NCBI GenBank assembly: GCA_012517875.1
Contig: JAAYUB010000051.1
Location: 1 to 39,601 of the forward strand
Length of the DNA: 39,601 nt
From: Acidobacteriota bacterium
GTDB lineage: Bacteria; Acidobacteriota; JAAYUB01
Direction of reading: 5' to 3'
Shown piece by piece: positions 15,358-24,800 of this stretch. The position numbers were made by a program, and so were the translations under genes. The notes under the pieces were generated by a model, which was given only the letters and a program-made list of their open reading frames with translations, did no database searches and was not told the origin of the DNA. How positions within the stretch are numbered: position 1 is the stretch's first letter; each line of letters begins with the position of its first letter.

Positions 15358-16434
15358 CTAGCGGTTTCCGTTGTGGTTGCGCTGCATGAGTTCCAGCTGC
15401 AGCAAATTGATCTCCCGGAGGAAGCGGGCCGCGTCCTCGGGCGGCGTCGGGTTGATGTAAAAGCCCGTCCCCCACTCGAACCCGGCCATCCGGGTCAGGC
15501 GGGGCAGGATCTCGATGTGCCAGTGGTAGTCCCACTCCACCGTGTCCCAGTGGGACAACCGCTGCGGTTTGGCCGCGGTGTTGGGCACGGTGTGGATGAC
15601 GAAGTTGAACGGCGGATCCTTCAGCCCGATCTTGATGCGCAGGAGCGTGTCTTTGAGGATCGAGGCGAGGTCGGCGGCCTGGCGGCCGTCGATGCGGGCG
15701 AAGCTGTGGCTGTGGAACCGGGGCAGGATCGTCACCTCGAACGGGAAGCGCGCCGCGTACGGGGCGTAGGCGACGAAACTGTCGTTGGTGCTGATGATCC
15801 GCTCCTGGCGCTCCAGTTCGTAGTCGAGGATGTCGCAGAACAGGCAGCGCTGTTTGAGCTGGTAGTGGGCCCGCGCCGAGTCCAGCTCCAGCGAGACGGT
15901 GCGCGGTGTGACCGGCGTGGCGATGAGCTGGGAGTGCGTGTGCCGCAAGGAGGCGCCCGCGGCGCTGCCGTGGTTCTTGAAGATGAGGATGTATTTGAAC
16001 CGCTCGTCGCGGCTCAGGTCGAGCCAGCGCATCCGGTAGATGTCGATGATGCGCGCCAGGTATTCCACCGGCATGTCGGCCATGCTCAGGACGTGGTCCG
16101 GGCTCTCGATGATCACCTCGTGCGCGCCGATGCCGCGCATGCGGTCGTAGACCCCGGCGCCCTTCTTCTCCAGTTCCCCCTCGATCATGAGCGCGGGAAA
16201 CTTGTTGGGCACGACCCGGACTTCCCAACCCGGCGAGTTGGGGGCGGCGTCCGGCGGGCGGACGGCGTAGATCTCGGGTGGCGTCTTGTCCTCGTTCCCC
16301 GGGCAGAACGGGCAGAACGCGCCCGGCGGCTCCACCTCCTCGCGGGGGATGATGAAATCCCCGGGACGCTTGCCCCGCTCCACCGAGATGATCACCCACC
16401 GCTGCTGGATGGGATCGTGTCGCAGTTCCGACAT
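15358..16434 (-). CDS. galT: Galactose-1-phosphate uridylyltransferase family protein
   Basis: This 358-residue HIT-superfamily nucleotidyl transferase has Zn ligands C41 and C44 (CPFC) and His114, and the active segment H165-T-H167-S-Q169, where His167 is the nucleophile equivalent to E. coli His166. A second CLFC pair lies near residue 192. The classical reaction swaps UMP between UDP-glucose and galactose-1-phosphate. Its place between a GH57 glucanotransferase and glgA, with no galK or galE nearby, suggests it instead links glucose-1-phosphate and nucleotide-glucose in glycogen turnover, as in the ADP-glucose phosphorylase branch of this family. That is inference. ATG 16434 has GGGAG upstream; an in-frame ATG at 16449 lacks one. 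Confidence 0.87.
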   Translation of the reverse strand: MSELRHDPIQQRWVIISVERGKRPGDFIIPREEVEPPGAFCPFCPGNEDKTPPEIYAVRPPDAAPNSPGWEVRVVPNKFPALMIEGELEKKGAGVYDRMRGIGAHEVIIESPDHVLSMADMPVEYLARIIDIYRMRWLDLSRDERFKYILIFKNHGSAAGASLRHTHSQLIATPVTPRTVSLELDSARAHYQLKQRCLFCDILDYELERQERIISTNDSFVAYAPYAARFPFEVTILPRFHSHSFARIDGRQAADLASILKDTLLRIKIGLKDPPFNFVIHTVPNTAAKPQRLSHWDTVEWDYHWHIEILPRLTRMAGFEWGTGFYINPTPPEDAARFLREINLLQLELMQRNHNGNR

Positions 16435-16483
16435 GTGAGCTCCCTGCATGCAGTTGCGTGTCGGTATCCGCCGCTCCGGCCCG

Positions 16484-18535
16484 TCACAGGGCCTGAAGCT
16501 GGACGTTGAGGCGCCAGCGCTGCCGCCGCCCGGTGAGCCGGAACAGGAAGCAGACGGAGAGTCCCTGGTAGGTCCTCTCCATGGCGTCGATGGCCAGGGA
16601 TACGGTCTCCACCGGCCAGTAACAGACGGTCACCGGCTCCGAACACCGGAAGTGCACGGCGTAGCCCTCGCGGCGGTTCTCCAGGCTCCAGCCGTCCACT
16701 GCGTCCCAGCAGCCCGGCCCGCCCAGGCCGCGGGCGGCGGCCCGGTCCGCGGACGGGAAGCAGCACTTTTCGGGATCGTCGCCGCCGGCGATGCCGAGAT
16801 TCCACTCCACGCCGAGCCACCCCGGCCGGTGTTCGGCTGGCGACCACTCGTAGTCAAACTCGAGGCGGGGGGCGTCGGCCGGCGCCGCCAGCGTCTTGCA
16901 GTAGGGAAACCGCTCGTGGACCAGCCGCAGGTCGACCCGTCCGTCGTCCCGCACCTCGGCGGCGAACGCGTAGTCCCAGAACGGGACGGCGCCGTCAGTC
17001 CGGCCCGTCCGCAACGCCTCGGGATCCGGCAGTTCGGGGTAGAACGTTTCCCGCAACGAATGGCGCGGGTGGTCGTCGAACGACAGGTCGCCGGGCGCGC
17101 CGGTGTCGCCCGCCGGTTCGCCGGCCAGACGCACCACCTTGCCGGCCGGGGCGGCCAGATGGTACTTCTCGCGCCAGCGGGCAAGCACGTTGAGCAGGTT
17201 CACGCCGACCGGCTTGAACGACAGCTCGGGGATGGCGCCACCGTGCGCCGGCGCCAGCACGCAGAAATAGTCGCGGTGGTTGACCAGGATTTCGTCGCGG
17301 AAATCGAGGTCCAGGTCCGCCCGGACGATCTCGGGCGGCCGGTCCGAATCCGGCTGTCCGTGCCGCTCCAACCCCCGCTGCGCCTCCAACAGGTGGCGGT
17401 AGGCGGCGTGGCGCAGGTGCGGCAGGTACAGGCCGCCGAACACGCCGTGCCAGAACACATCGTTGCACTGGGCCTGCAGCAGGTGGTCGTAGGCGGGGAG
17501 CGCCCGTTTGGCGTCAGTGTCGAACCGGCGGCTCAGGTGCAGGATCCGCTTGTGCAGGTAGTTGCTCTCGGGATATTTGACCAGGAAATTGCGCCAGATC
17601 CCGCCGCGGACGAACGGCTTGGCCTCCGCGGCCAGGCCGTCCCGCTCCAGGCGGCGGGTCAGGGTTTCGTACTGGAGCGCCCGGCCCGCCGGGAGCGCCC
17701 ACTGCCCCATCTCGGTGTAGGAGGCGCCCGGCAGGGCGGCCCGCCCGCGCGGCGCATGGTCCCGGCTGAAGTCGGCGAAGGTCGTCGTGGTCACCAGCTC
17801 CGGATGCGTCTCCAGCCAGACGAAAAAGTGCTCCAGCCATTGCCGCCCGAACACCCAATCGGAGGTCCCGGGCCAGGAGCCGAATTTCTCGGCGTCGTCC
17901 ATCATGACGGTGAGCCGCTGCCCGCCGTCCTGCATCAGCCGGAACGCTTCCTCCACCCGGGGCAACTCCGCCCACGGGATGAGGTAGCGCATCGTTTCGC
18001 TGATGGGGAACACGCCGACGGCGTGGTCCAGCTCCTCCACGGTGAAGTAACCGTCCAGCTCCTCGGGCGTCAGGCCGGCGGCGTAGAAGTGATAGTCATC
18101 CAAAGACACGTAGCGGACGCCCGCGGCGGCCAAATCCTGAACCATGCCGGGCTCCCAGACCCGCTCCGCCAGCCAGACGCCTTGCGGCGCACGGCCGAAG
18201 CGGCCCGCCACCAGCTCCGACAGCCGGCGGATCTGCTCAGCCCGGTCCGCCGGCGGGATGACCGGGAAGATGGGCTCATACATCCCCCCCGACAGCGGCT
18301 CCACGCGGCCCGTCGCCACCAGCCCGGCCAGCAAGTCCAGATAATCGGGATGGTGCGCCTCCAGCCACTGGAACAGGAAGCCCGAGCAATGCCATACCAT
18401 CCGAAGCGAGGGGAAGCGACGGAAGGTGTCCAGGAAGGGACGGTAGGCCCGCTGGTAGGACTCTTCCAGCACGTGATCGAAATTGCCCACCGGCTGGTGA
18501 AGGTGAACGCCGAGGACCAACTGCACCGGCTGCAC
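16484..18535 (-). CDS. GH57 4-alpha-glucanotransferase / alpha-amylase
   Basis: This 683-residue cytoplasmic glycoside hydrolase of family 57 matches the Thermococcus-type 4-alpha-glucanotransferase in length and layout: an (alpha/beta)7 barrel (residues about 1-280), a helical region, and a C-terminal beta domain (about 390-680; DUF1925/DUF1926 type). The catalytic nucleophile is Glu124 in W-L-A-E-R-V-W-E-P and the acid/base is Asp213 or Asp214 in M-M-D-D-A-E-K-F-G, the same numbering as TLGT E123/D214. N-terminal H-L-H-Q-P is the family's first motif. It would shorten, extend or debranch-associate linear alpha-glucans. It starts eight bases after the upstream GH57 gene ends and belongs to the same operon. 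Confidence 0.9.
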   Translation of the reverse strand: MQPVQLVLGVHLHQPVGNFDHVLEESYQRAYRPFLDTFRRFPSLRMVWHCSGFLFQWLEAHHPDYLDLLAGLVATGRVEPLSGGMYEPIFPVIPPADRAEQIRRLSELVAGRFGRAPQGVWLAERVWEPGMVQDLAAAGVRYVSLDDYHFYAAGLTPEELDGYFTVEELDHAVGVFPISETMRYLIPWAELPRVEEAFRLMQDGGQRLTVMMDDAEKFGSWPGTSDWVFGRQWLEHFFVWLETHPELVTTTTFADFSRDHAPRGRAALPGASYTEMGQWALPAGRALQYETLTRRLERDGLAAEAKPFVRGGIWRNFLVKYPESNYLHKRILHLSRRFDTDAKRALPAYDHLLQAQCNDVFWHGVFGGLYLPHLRHAAYRHLLEAQRGLERHGQPDSDRPPEIVRADLDLDFRDEILVNHRDYFCVLAPAHGGAIPELSFKPVGVNLLNVLARWREKYHLAAPAGKVVRLAGEPAGDTGAPGDLSFDDHPRHSLRETFYPELPDPEALRTGRTDGAVPFWDYAFAAEVRDDGRVDLRLVHERFPYCKTLAAPADAPRLEFDYEWSPAEHRPGWLGVEWNLGIAGGDDPEKCCFPSADRAAARGLGGPGCWDAVDGWSLENRREGYAVHFRCSEPVTVCYWPVETVSLAIDAMERTYQGLSVCFLFRLTGRRQRWRLNVQLQAL

Positions 18536-18543
18536 GTCGCCCC

Positions 18544-20787
18544 CTAGACCAACCAGTAGTATTTCTCGAGATCGTCGATGGCGATTTTCTGGGCCAGGAA
18601 GCCCTGATGGGGCATCCGCTCGGCCAGGTTGTCGCCGATGAAGATCTTGAGTGCGAACTCGATCACCTGGTTCTCATGGATCCCGATGTCGGCCAGCGGC
18701 ACGCCCAGTTCCACGATCTGGCGGACGCCCACCAGCCCGCACGGCCGGCGGGCGGCTTCGGTGCCGCTGTCGTCCACCGTGACCTGCTCGTAGACAAGCT
18801 TCTTCCGGCGGGTGTCCTTGACCATGCGGTAGAACAGGTCCCCCGGCTTGCTGAAATGGATCTCGATGCGGAACGGGTATTTCTTGTCGTTGAGGATGGC
18901 GGTCTCCACGTCCAGGCGGATGTACAGGTTGTGATGGTCGAATCCGAAATGGAATCCGTTGAAGATCTTGTGCACCTGCTGCATCGTCGTGAACGCGTAC
19001 TGGTTGGAAAAGTACCCCGCCGCCAGCCATTCGAAATAGTCGGTGATGAACCCGTCGAGCACCGGCGTCAGGAGCTCGAAGGGGCGCTGCACCTTGAACC
19101 GGCTCACCTTCTGGATGATGGGCGCGGCCAGCTCGTCGGGCGGCTGCAGGCCGAGCTGGCGCCAGGCCTTCTCGAGGTGGGCTCGGAAGAGCTGGTCGAA
19201 CTCCCGATCGTACTCTGAGAAATGGTCTTCGCCGTACCACCAGAACCAGTCGCTCCCTTCGGCCACCATCACGTGCTCCAGCGCCCGCTGAAAATCGCGC
19301 CGCCGGGCGGCGTCGTCCGCGGGGAGCGTGAGCGATACCTCGGCGAGCTTCTTGCGCGTGGCCGCCAGCAGGTCCCAGCCGCGGTTCTTCTCCGGGTGGC
19401 CCACCCAAGTGGAGAACGAGCCGAAGATCCACGAGCCGGCCCGCACCTTCGGCAGGACCGGGGCCGCCTCGCCCAGCGCGAGGTGCTCGGAAAAGCTCAC
19501 CGCCTTGAGAAACGGGCTCCGTTCCAGCCGCGCGTACAGGGCGCGCAGGAAGGGCACTCCGTTGTCCGCGTAATGCTCCCAGGCGTTCTCGCCGTCCAGG
19601 ATGATGGGCACGGCAAAGCGCCGCGCATCATCGGGCAGCAGCTTCCGGATCAGCAGCAGCCGGCTGACCAGATCGTCGGCCGCCGCCTCGCCGTCGTACG
19701 TCGAGTAGGTGAACCCGATCATGTCGGAGAGCAGGTGGTCGCGGAAGAAAATGTGGACCGAGTCGGCGGCGTCGCCGCAGCGGTACTGCAGGTACTTGCG
19801 CTCCGGCAGGAAGGGATCGCCCTCGCGCAGGAGTCCGGACCGGCGCAACGAGGCGTGCAGGATCTCCTCGTCGGTGGCCACCCAGCGGATCCCCTCGGCG
19901 CGGGCGATGGCCAGCATCTCCTCGGAGACAGAGCCCTCCGACGGCCACATCCCCGCCGGCCGGGCGCCGAAGAGGCGCTGGTGGGCGCGGACCGCCTGCT
20001 GGACATGCCAGACGGCGTCCTCGGGATGGTGGAAATCGTGCCGGGGCAGTTCGATGTTGGGCAGGGCCTCGCGGGCGGAGTTGATGTCGCACAGGAGGGG
20101 CAGGATGGGGTGATAGTAAGGTGAGGTGGAGACCTCGACCTGCCCGCGCGCCGCGGCCGCCTGGTAGGCGGGCAGCACCTGGCCGATGAACCGGCGCTGC
20201 GCCTCGAGCAGCCGCCGTTTGTCGGCCTCGCTGAAGTTGCGCCCCTCCGACAGGAGCGTCTGGATCTCCGGCGACTGCTGCAGGCGGTGGCCGCACCAGG
20301 CCAGGTTGAACCACACCTGGAGGTCACGGTAGTCCGGCTCGGTGAACAGGGCGGTCTTCTCGCGCAGCTTGTCCAGGTCGCCGACGTGGCCGCGTTTTTC
20401 GAACAGCTCCTTGTAGCGCGCGTACGGCTGGACCATCTGGTCGAAATTCAGGGAAAAGAAATTCTTCAGCAGGAACAGCCGATCGTCGGCGGTCAGCTCA
20501 GCGGCCGGCTTAAGGCTGAGGTCCAGAAACGGGTCGGTGGCGTCCCGATCGGCGTAGTCCTGGATCTGCTCCATGAGGGAGGGGACCAGATTGAAGGTGA
20601 CGTGCACGCCGGGGAAGTCGGCCAGCACGTCCACCATGTCGTAGTAGTCCTTGAGCGCGTGGAGGCGGACCCACGGCAGGAGGAACCCGCCGTCGCCCAC
20701 GCCCTTGTAGATGGGCTGGTGCATGTGCCACAGGATGAGCACGTGCAGCGGGTCGTTCCGCTTGGGCTGAATTTCCATGCTGTCCAT
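18544..20787 (-). CDS. GH57 alpha-amylase/amylopullulanase-like protein (COG1449)
   Basis: This 747-residue GH57 enzyme has no signal peptide. It carries W-H-M-H-Q-P near the N-terminus, catalytic Glu284 in M-W-P-S-E-G-S-V-S, and Asp398 in I-L-D-G-E-N-A-W. The sequence between them is longer than in the neighbouring GH57, as in the COG1449 group. The C-terminal 200 residues form a beta domain that may bind glucan. It probably hydrolyses alpha-1,4 (and possibly alpha-1,6) bonds in stored glycogen. The ATG at 20787 has GAGGGGTGG just upstream; a further in-frame TTG at 20808 is unlikely. It heads the glycogen operon; a lone TATTAT at 20815-20820 on the minus strand is a possible -10. Confidence 0.87.
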   Translation of the reverse strand: MDSMEIQPKRNDPLHVLILWHMHQPIYKGVGDGGFLLPWVRLHALKDYYDMVDVLADFPGVHVTFNLVPSLMEQIQDYADRDATDPFLDLSLKPAAELTADDRLFLLKNFFSLNFDQMVQPYARYKELFEKRGHVGDLDKLREKTALFTEPDYRDLQVWFNLAWCGHRLQQSPEIQTLLSEGRNFSEADKRRLLEAQRRFIGQVLPAYQAAAARGQVEVSTSPYYHPILPLLCDINSAREALPNIELPRHDFHHPEDAVWHVQQAVRAHQRLFGARPAGMWPSEGSVSEEMLAIARAEGIRWVATDEEILHASLRRSGLLREGDPFLPERKYLQYRCGDAADSVHIFFRDHLLSDMIGFTYSTYDGEAAADDLVSRLLLIRKLLPDDARRFAVPIILDGENAWEHYADNGVPFLRALYARLERSPFLKAVSFSEHLALGEAAPVLPKVRAGSWIFGSFSTWVGHPEKNRGWDLLAATRKKLAEVSLTLPADDAARRRDFQRALEHVMVAEGSDWFWWYGEDHFSEYDREFDQLFRAHLEKAWRQLGLQPPDELAAPIIQKVSRFKVQRPFELLTPVLDGFITDYFEWLAAGYFSNQYAFTTMQQVHKIFNGFHFGFDHHNLYIRLDVETAILNDKKYPFRIEIHFSKPGDLFYRMVKDTRRKKLVYEQVTVDDSGTEAARRPCGLVGVRQIVELGVPLADIGIHENQVIEFALKIFIGDNLAERMPHQGFLAQKIAIDDLEKYYWLV

Positions 20788-20890
20788 GCTGCCACCCCTC
20801 GCCTTCAAGCGTCAATAATACCATTGAACGCGCGACCCGCCGCACCAAAATCTGCAGCGCCCGAACGCCGGTCCGAATCACGACCCAGCC

Positions 20891-20935
20891 AAAAAAAAAA
20901 AAAAAAAAAAAAAAACCCGGCGGAGAACCGCCGGG
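20891..20935 (-). terminator. Intrinsic terminator with a 25-nt U-tract
   Basis: On the minus strand a perfect 8-bp stem (20916-20923 with 20928-20935, loop of four) is followed by 25 uninterrupted Ts (20891-20915). It would stop minus-strand transcripts from the secreted-protein block before the GH57 operon. The rest of 20788-21030 shows only the possible -10 noted for the GH57 operon. Confidence 0.85.
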
Positions 20936-21040
20936 TGAGTAAAGAACGCAGGGGATCATGGGGTCGGTCGGGTATGACTTGTCCTCCCTACTGATAATTG
21001 CAGATGTACGGCAAGATCCTTCATCAGGCAACGAAAGTAG

Positions 21041-21075
21041 CCAGGCGCAGCCCCGCAAAGCGGGGCAGCGCCTGG
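21041..21075 (+). repeat. REP-like palindrome, left
   Basis: CCAGGCGC-A-GCCCCGC-AAA-GCGGGGC-A-GCGCCTGG, written in its parts. It is preceded by GTAG at 21037-21040, the tetranucleotide recognised by TnpA_REP in characterised systems. Confidence 0.8.
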
Positions 21076-21098
21076 ACAACGGATACAATAGTTTAGAG

Positions 21099-21120
21099 CG
21101 CGCCCCAGAGACGGGGCGCG
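21099..21120. repeat. Inner palindrome, left
   Basis: An 8-bp stem CGCGCCCC/GGGGCGCG with a 6-base loop lies between the left REP and the transposase gene. It resembles the palindrome at 21653-21674. Confidence 0.6.
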
Positions 21121-21198
21121 AGGAAATGACGCCACAACTTCGGAAATTTTCCATCCAGAACGTTTGTATATTCGAAACTATATTCTTGGAGGGAAAAT

Positions 21199-21645
21199 AT
21201 GCCCAACACTTATTTCAATCTTCAGTTTCATCTGGTGTTTTCCACTCAGGGCCGTCACCCTTGGATTTCCGATGATTGGCGAGAGGCCATGTGGGCCTAT
21301 ATGGGTGGCATCTGCCGTAATCGGGGTGCGATCGCCCTTGCGGTCGGCGGCATCGCGGAACATGCCCACATGCTTGTGGGATTCAAGCCCACCCATCGAC
21401 TTTGTGATCTAATCCGGGAAATCAAGGGTGGATCATCTGAATGGGTTCACACAGTTCAAAACGCACCATGGTTCGACTGGCAAGACGGCTATGCGGCGTT
21501 TTCCGTCAGCGCCTCACAGGTGCCGGCTGTTCGAAAGTATATTCTGAATCAGGAAACGCACCATCTGACCGTCTCACCACGAGATGAACTACTCCAGCTG
21601 ATCCAGCGACACGGCATCTCATTGGACGCCCGCTTTATTCTATAA
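21199..21645 (+). CDS. REP-associated tyrosine transposase (Y1/IS200-like, RAYT)
   Basis: This 148-residue single-strand DNA nuclease of the Y1 HUH family has the metal-binding pair His55-x-His57 in E-H-A-H-M-L, the catalytic Tyr114 in V-R-K-Y-I, and Gln118. In IS200/IS605 enzymes the Tyr attacks DNA at a hairpin foot. The inverted GTAG-REP palindromes around it point to the RAYT group, whose members are usually single-copy and domesticated. A clear GGAGG lies seven bases before the ATG. The element sits between the stop of the FN3 giant gene and a minus-strand terminator, so it probably inserted there. An accessory tnpB is absent. Confidence 0.85.
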   Translation: MPNTYFNLQFHLVFSTQGRHPWISDDWREAMWAYMGGICRNRGAIALAVGGIAEHAHMLVGFKPTHRLCDLIREIKGGSSEWVHTVQNAPWFDWQDGYAAFSVSASQVPAVRKYILNQETHHLTVSPRDELLQLIQRHGISLDARFIL

Positions 21646-21652
21646 TCCTCTC

Positions 21653-21674
21653 CGCGCCCCCGACTGGGGGCGCG
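21653..21674. repeat. Inner palindrome, right
   Basis: A 9-bp stem CGCGCCCCC/GGGGGCGCG with loop GACT starts seven bases after the transposase stop. It could be a transcript-end hairpin or a second REP class; no U-tract follows. Confidence 0.6.
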
Positions 21675-21694
21675 CATCGTCTAACAAAGAGCAA

Positions 21695-21729
21695 CCAGGC
21701 GCTGCCCCGCTTCGCGGGGCTGCGCCTGG
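21695..21729 (-). repeat. REP-like palindrome, right (inverted copy)
   Basis: This is the inverted partner of 21041-21075, differing only in the loop, with CTAC (GTAG on the minus strand) at 21730-21733. Confidence 0.8.
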
Positions 21730-21835
21730 CTACTTTCGTAGTAATATTTTCGATTTTGCTCCAGGCCCACTCAGTTCATAACGTTCCTATAACATCCTCC
21801 GGATGGGCCTCTATCCGGATGACAGCGCGTGGGCC

Positions 21836-24800
21836 CTATTCGGCGCTGCTCCGCAGGCCGATGTAGGCGCTGAGCCGGGTCAGATCTTCCGAGAAGTAGA
21901 ACAGGTCGCCGATCAGCTGCTGATCCGATTCGACCTGGATCCAGACGATCTGGGCGAAGACGTCGGGGAAGATCGTCTCCAATCCCTTGTCATACTTGCC
22001 CAGCGGCGGGATGACGTCGGTGACGGTTCCCAGCAGGGTGCCGTCGGCCGCGTACGCCTCGATGGCGAAGCCATTGTCGCTGGCGGCGATGTTGGTCAAC
22101 CGGATTCGGCTGAACCAGTCCGCCCCGGTCCGAACCAGCGGGAAGTGATGCAGGGTGGCCCCGCTGCCCACACCGATGACGCCGTCGAACTGGAACGGCG
22201 CCTCGAGCTCGTCGGCCGTCCAGAAGAGCTCGAAGCCCAGCAGCTTCTCGGTGGCGCCCACCTTGAGATAGGCGGCGCCTTCGGGCAGCGCGTTGTCGAA
22301 GAAGTTTTCGATGTACCGGGTCATCTGCTCGAGTACGGCGACGGGCCGGTCGTTCTCGGCCAGCAGATCGCCGTTGGCGTCGTAGAGCGACAGATGCACT
22401 TGGACGGCCTGGGTGCCCAGGTTCGAGAAGGTGATGCCGGTGTCGTAAAACGCCCGCTCGGGGATCTCGTTGTAGTACACCCGGTAGGGGTAATCCTGCT
22501 GCCCCTGGGCCAGGGTGGTGACCAGGATCGGCGTGGTGGATTCCGACTCCTCGTTGCCTTCATTGACCGCCTGCAGCGAGAACCGGTACGTGGTCTGCGG
22601 CGCGAGACCGGACCGGGTGTAGTGGGTCTGGTCGGTGGTGGCGATGAGGTTGGGGACCGGGCCGTCGTTGCTGTAAATGGCGTAATGCTTGAGGTCCGGC
22701 TCGGGATTGGGATTCCAGCTCAGGTAGATTTCCGACTCGGAGATCGCCGTCCCCTCAAAGCCAGTGGGCCGGCTGGGCCGGGTCAACGGCAGCTCACCCT
22801 TTGCTTCCGGCTTGGCTTCAGCCTTGAACAGCTCCACCGTGGGCGAGAACCCCGGCAGCCCGGCCAGGCCCTTGTCGATGAAGGAGCCGAACACCTCAAA
22901 GCCGATGAGCGCTTTGTCGGACTCCACGCTCAGGAACTTGATGTCTTCCGGATGCTCGATGGCGAAGATCTGGTTCACCAGGCAGACAAACTTGCCGTTG
23001 GCGGGAATGCTGACCACTTTTCCGGTCAGGTATTCACCCTTCTCGGTATACGCATTGATGAACGGACTCGCCTGGTCAGCACCGGTGTTGATCAGGGTGA
23101 TGCCGGTGTACCAGATGTCCGTCGTGACCACATACGGGAAGATCAGGTCCGCCGCGCCGCGGGCGAACATGGGAATGGTCACCAGCGATTCGTCGTCGCG
23201 CGTTCCGAAGGTGAGCACGCCGCGGAGCTTGGATTCGCTGGAAATCTTCACCCAGATGTCCTGCGCCAGCGTTTCCGGCGCGAACACCGCGTCGGCGTCG
23301 AGGTCCAGGGCCGCCTGGGGCGCCAGGGGATCGGCCTCGTGGGTTTCCAGCAGCGTGCCGTCCGCGTTGAAGGCGTAGAAAACCACCGGCTTGGCTTCAT
23401 CCCCGATGTTGATCAGGGTGAAGCGCGTCTTCCAGTCGGCGGTGCTGGTGACATGGGCGCACATCAGGTCGTCGGTGAGGCCGAACGTGGCCGCCTGGAC
23501 GGCGGGGCTCAGGCCCGACACATTGCCCGCCTTGTCCCGCGCCTGGATCTGGAAGCTGTAGACGGTGGCGGGCTGCAGGTTCTCGACGACGCTGCTGGTG
23601 GTCGTGGTGGTCGTCAGCAGGTTGCCGTTCAGGAACAGCTCGTAGCCGGCCAGACCGCTGCCGCCGGTGTCGGTGACCGCATCCCACGTGACCCGGATGC
23701 TGATGGTGCTCAGCGGGCTGGCCGCCAGGTTGGCGGGAACAGGCGGCGGCGTCGGGTCATCCTGCGTGGTCATGACCACCAGCGCGGGTGTGGACATCTC
23801 GGAGATGCGGCCGGCGCTGTCGCGCGCCCGCGCCTTGAACTTGTATTCGGTGTTCGGTGAGAGCCCTTCGTACCGGAACGCGAGCAGCGGACCGCTGTAG
23901 ATCCAATAATAGGACTCGCCCCAGGGATTGACAATGACCTTGGCCAGGTCGTACTGGGCGATGGTGGAACCGGGCGGCGGAGTGGACGCATCCCAGGCCA
24001 GCTCGATATAGGTCCCGCCCACCGCCGTGTTCCGGAGGTTGGTCGGCGCGGTGGGCAGCAGGGTTTTGGTGGTCACCGAGATCCGTTCGCTGTGATCGGA
24101 CTCGACATACAGCGTCGACAGCGCGGTGACGGTGAAGTAATAGGTGGTGCTGTGCATGAGATCGCTCACCGTGGTGCCGGTGCTCGTCACGATGTCGACA
24201 AGGGTGCCCGAACCCACCGGCGAATCCATGGAGCTGTGGCGGTAGACGCGGTAGTTCTGTATGGTCGTCCCGTTGGGCAACGGGGGATCCCAAGCCAGGG
24301 TGATGCTCGAGGCGGTGCGATCCGTATACCGCAGATCGTTCGGCGGGTTGGGCTTGCCGGCCGGCGGCAGCGTCTGCACGGTGGCCGGGGCCGATTTAGC
24401 CGATTCGTTGTTGGCGTTGTCCACCGCGCTCACCTGGTAGACGTAGGACGTGCTGGGGCTGAGGCCGGTGTCAACGTATGACTGGGCGGTGGTCTCGTAG
24501 ATAGGCGTTGTGCCGTAGTCCCGGTAGACGCGGTACAGTTTGAGTCCGGTGCCGCCGTCCGTGGACACGCTCCAAGTGATCTGGATGGACGAGCTGGAGA
24601 CGGCTTCGCTGGTCAGGATCTGGGGGACGGTGGGCGGCGTCGTGTCGGTGGTGCGGTCGGCGACGGCCTCCGCGCTCCAACCCGAACCGTTCCCCGAAAA
24701 ATCCACCGCCTGGAGGCGGTAGTAGATCTTGTAGCCGGGATAGCTCCTAATGTCGACCAGCGAGACCGTCGGATGATACACGATCTGGAAGGGTTCATAG

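Larger units (their letters stand above)
21031..21739 (+). mobile_element. RAYT/REP element with 45-bp inverted ends
   Basis: The two ends, 21031-21075 and 21695-21739, are inverted copies that differ at one base of 45. Each has a 10-base foot ending in GTAG at the outer side, then a 35-base palindrome (8 bp, A/A or T/T mismatch, 7 bp, loop of three). They flank an IS200-like Y1 transposase gene. The GTAG foot beside an imperfect palindrome, in inverted orientation around the gene, is the known layout of REP sequences with REP-associated tyrosine transposases (TnpA_REP). No target-site duplication is seen, as expected for this family. Confidence 0.75.

Noticed and set aside
16448-18547. A 699-codon open frame on the plus strand opposite the GH57 glucanotransferase.
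   Set aside because: It mirrors the GH57 gene in a high-GC sequence, is rich in Arg/His/Val/Gln with no recognisable motif, and lacks a good ribosome site. Its length is an effect of codon bias.
20510-21154. A minus-strand frame including a poly-Phe run.
   Set aside because: The Phe run is the U-tract of the terminator, and the frame crosses the REP palindrome. There is no coding signal.
21798-21819. A 7-bp hairpin (TCCGGAT/ATCCGGA) after the FN3 giant gene, considered as its terminator.
   Set aside because: There is no U-tract on either strand. The terminator at 20891-20935 is the better candidate.
21803-23860. A 685-codon plus-strand frame opposite the FN3 giant gene (and a similar one at 24773-26716).
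   Set aside because: These are antisense shadows of a gene with clear VCBS and FN3 domains; their compositions are non-protein-like.
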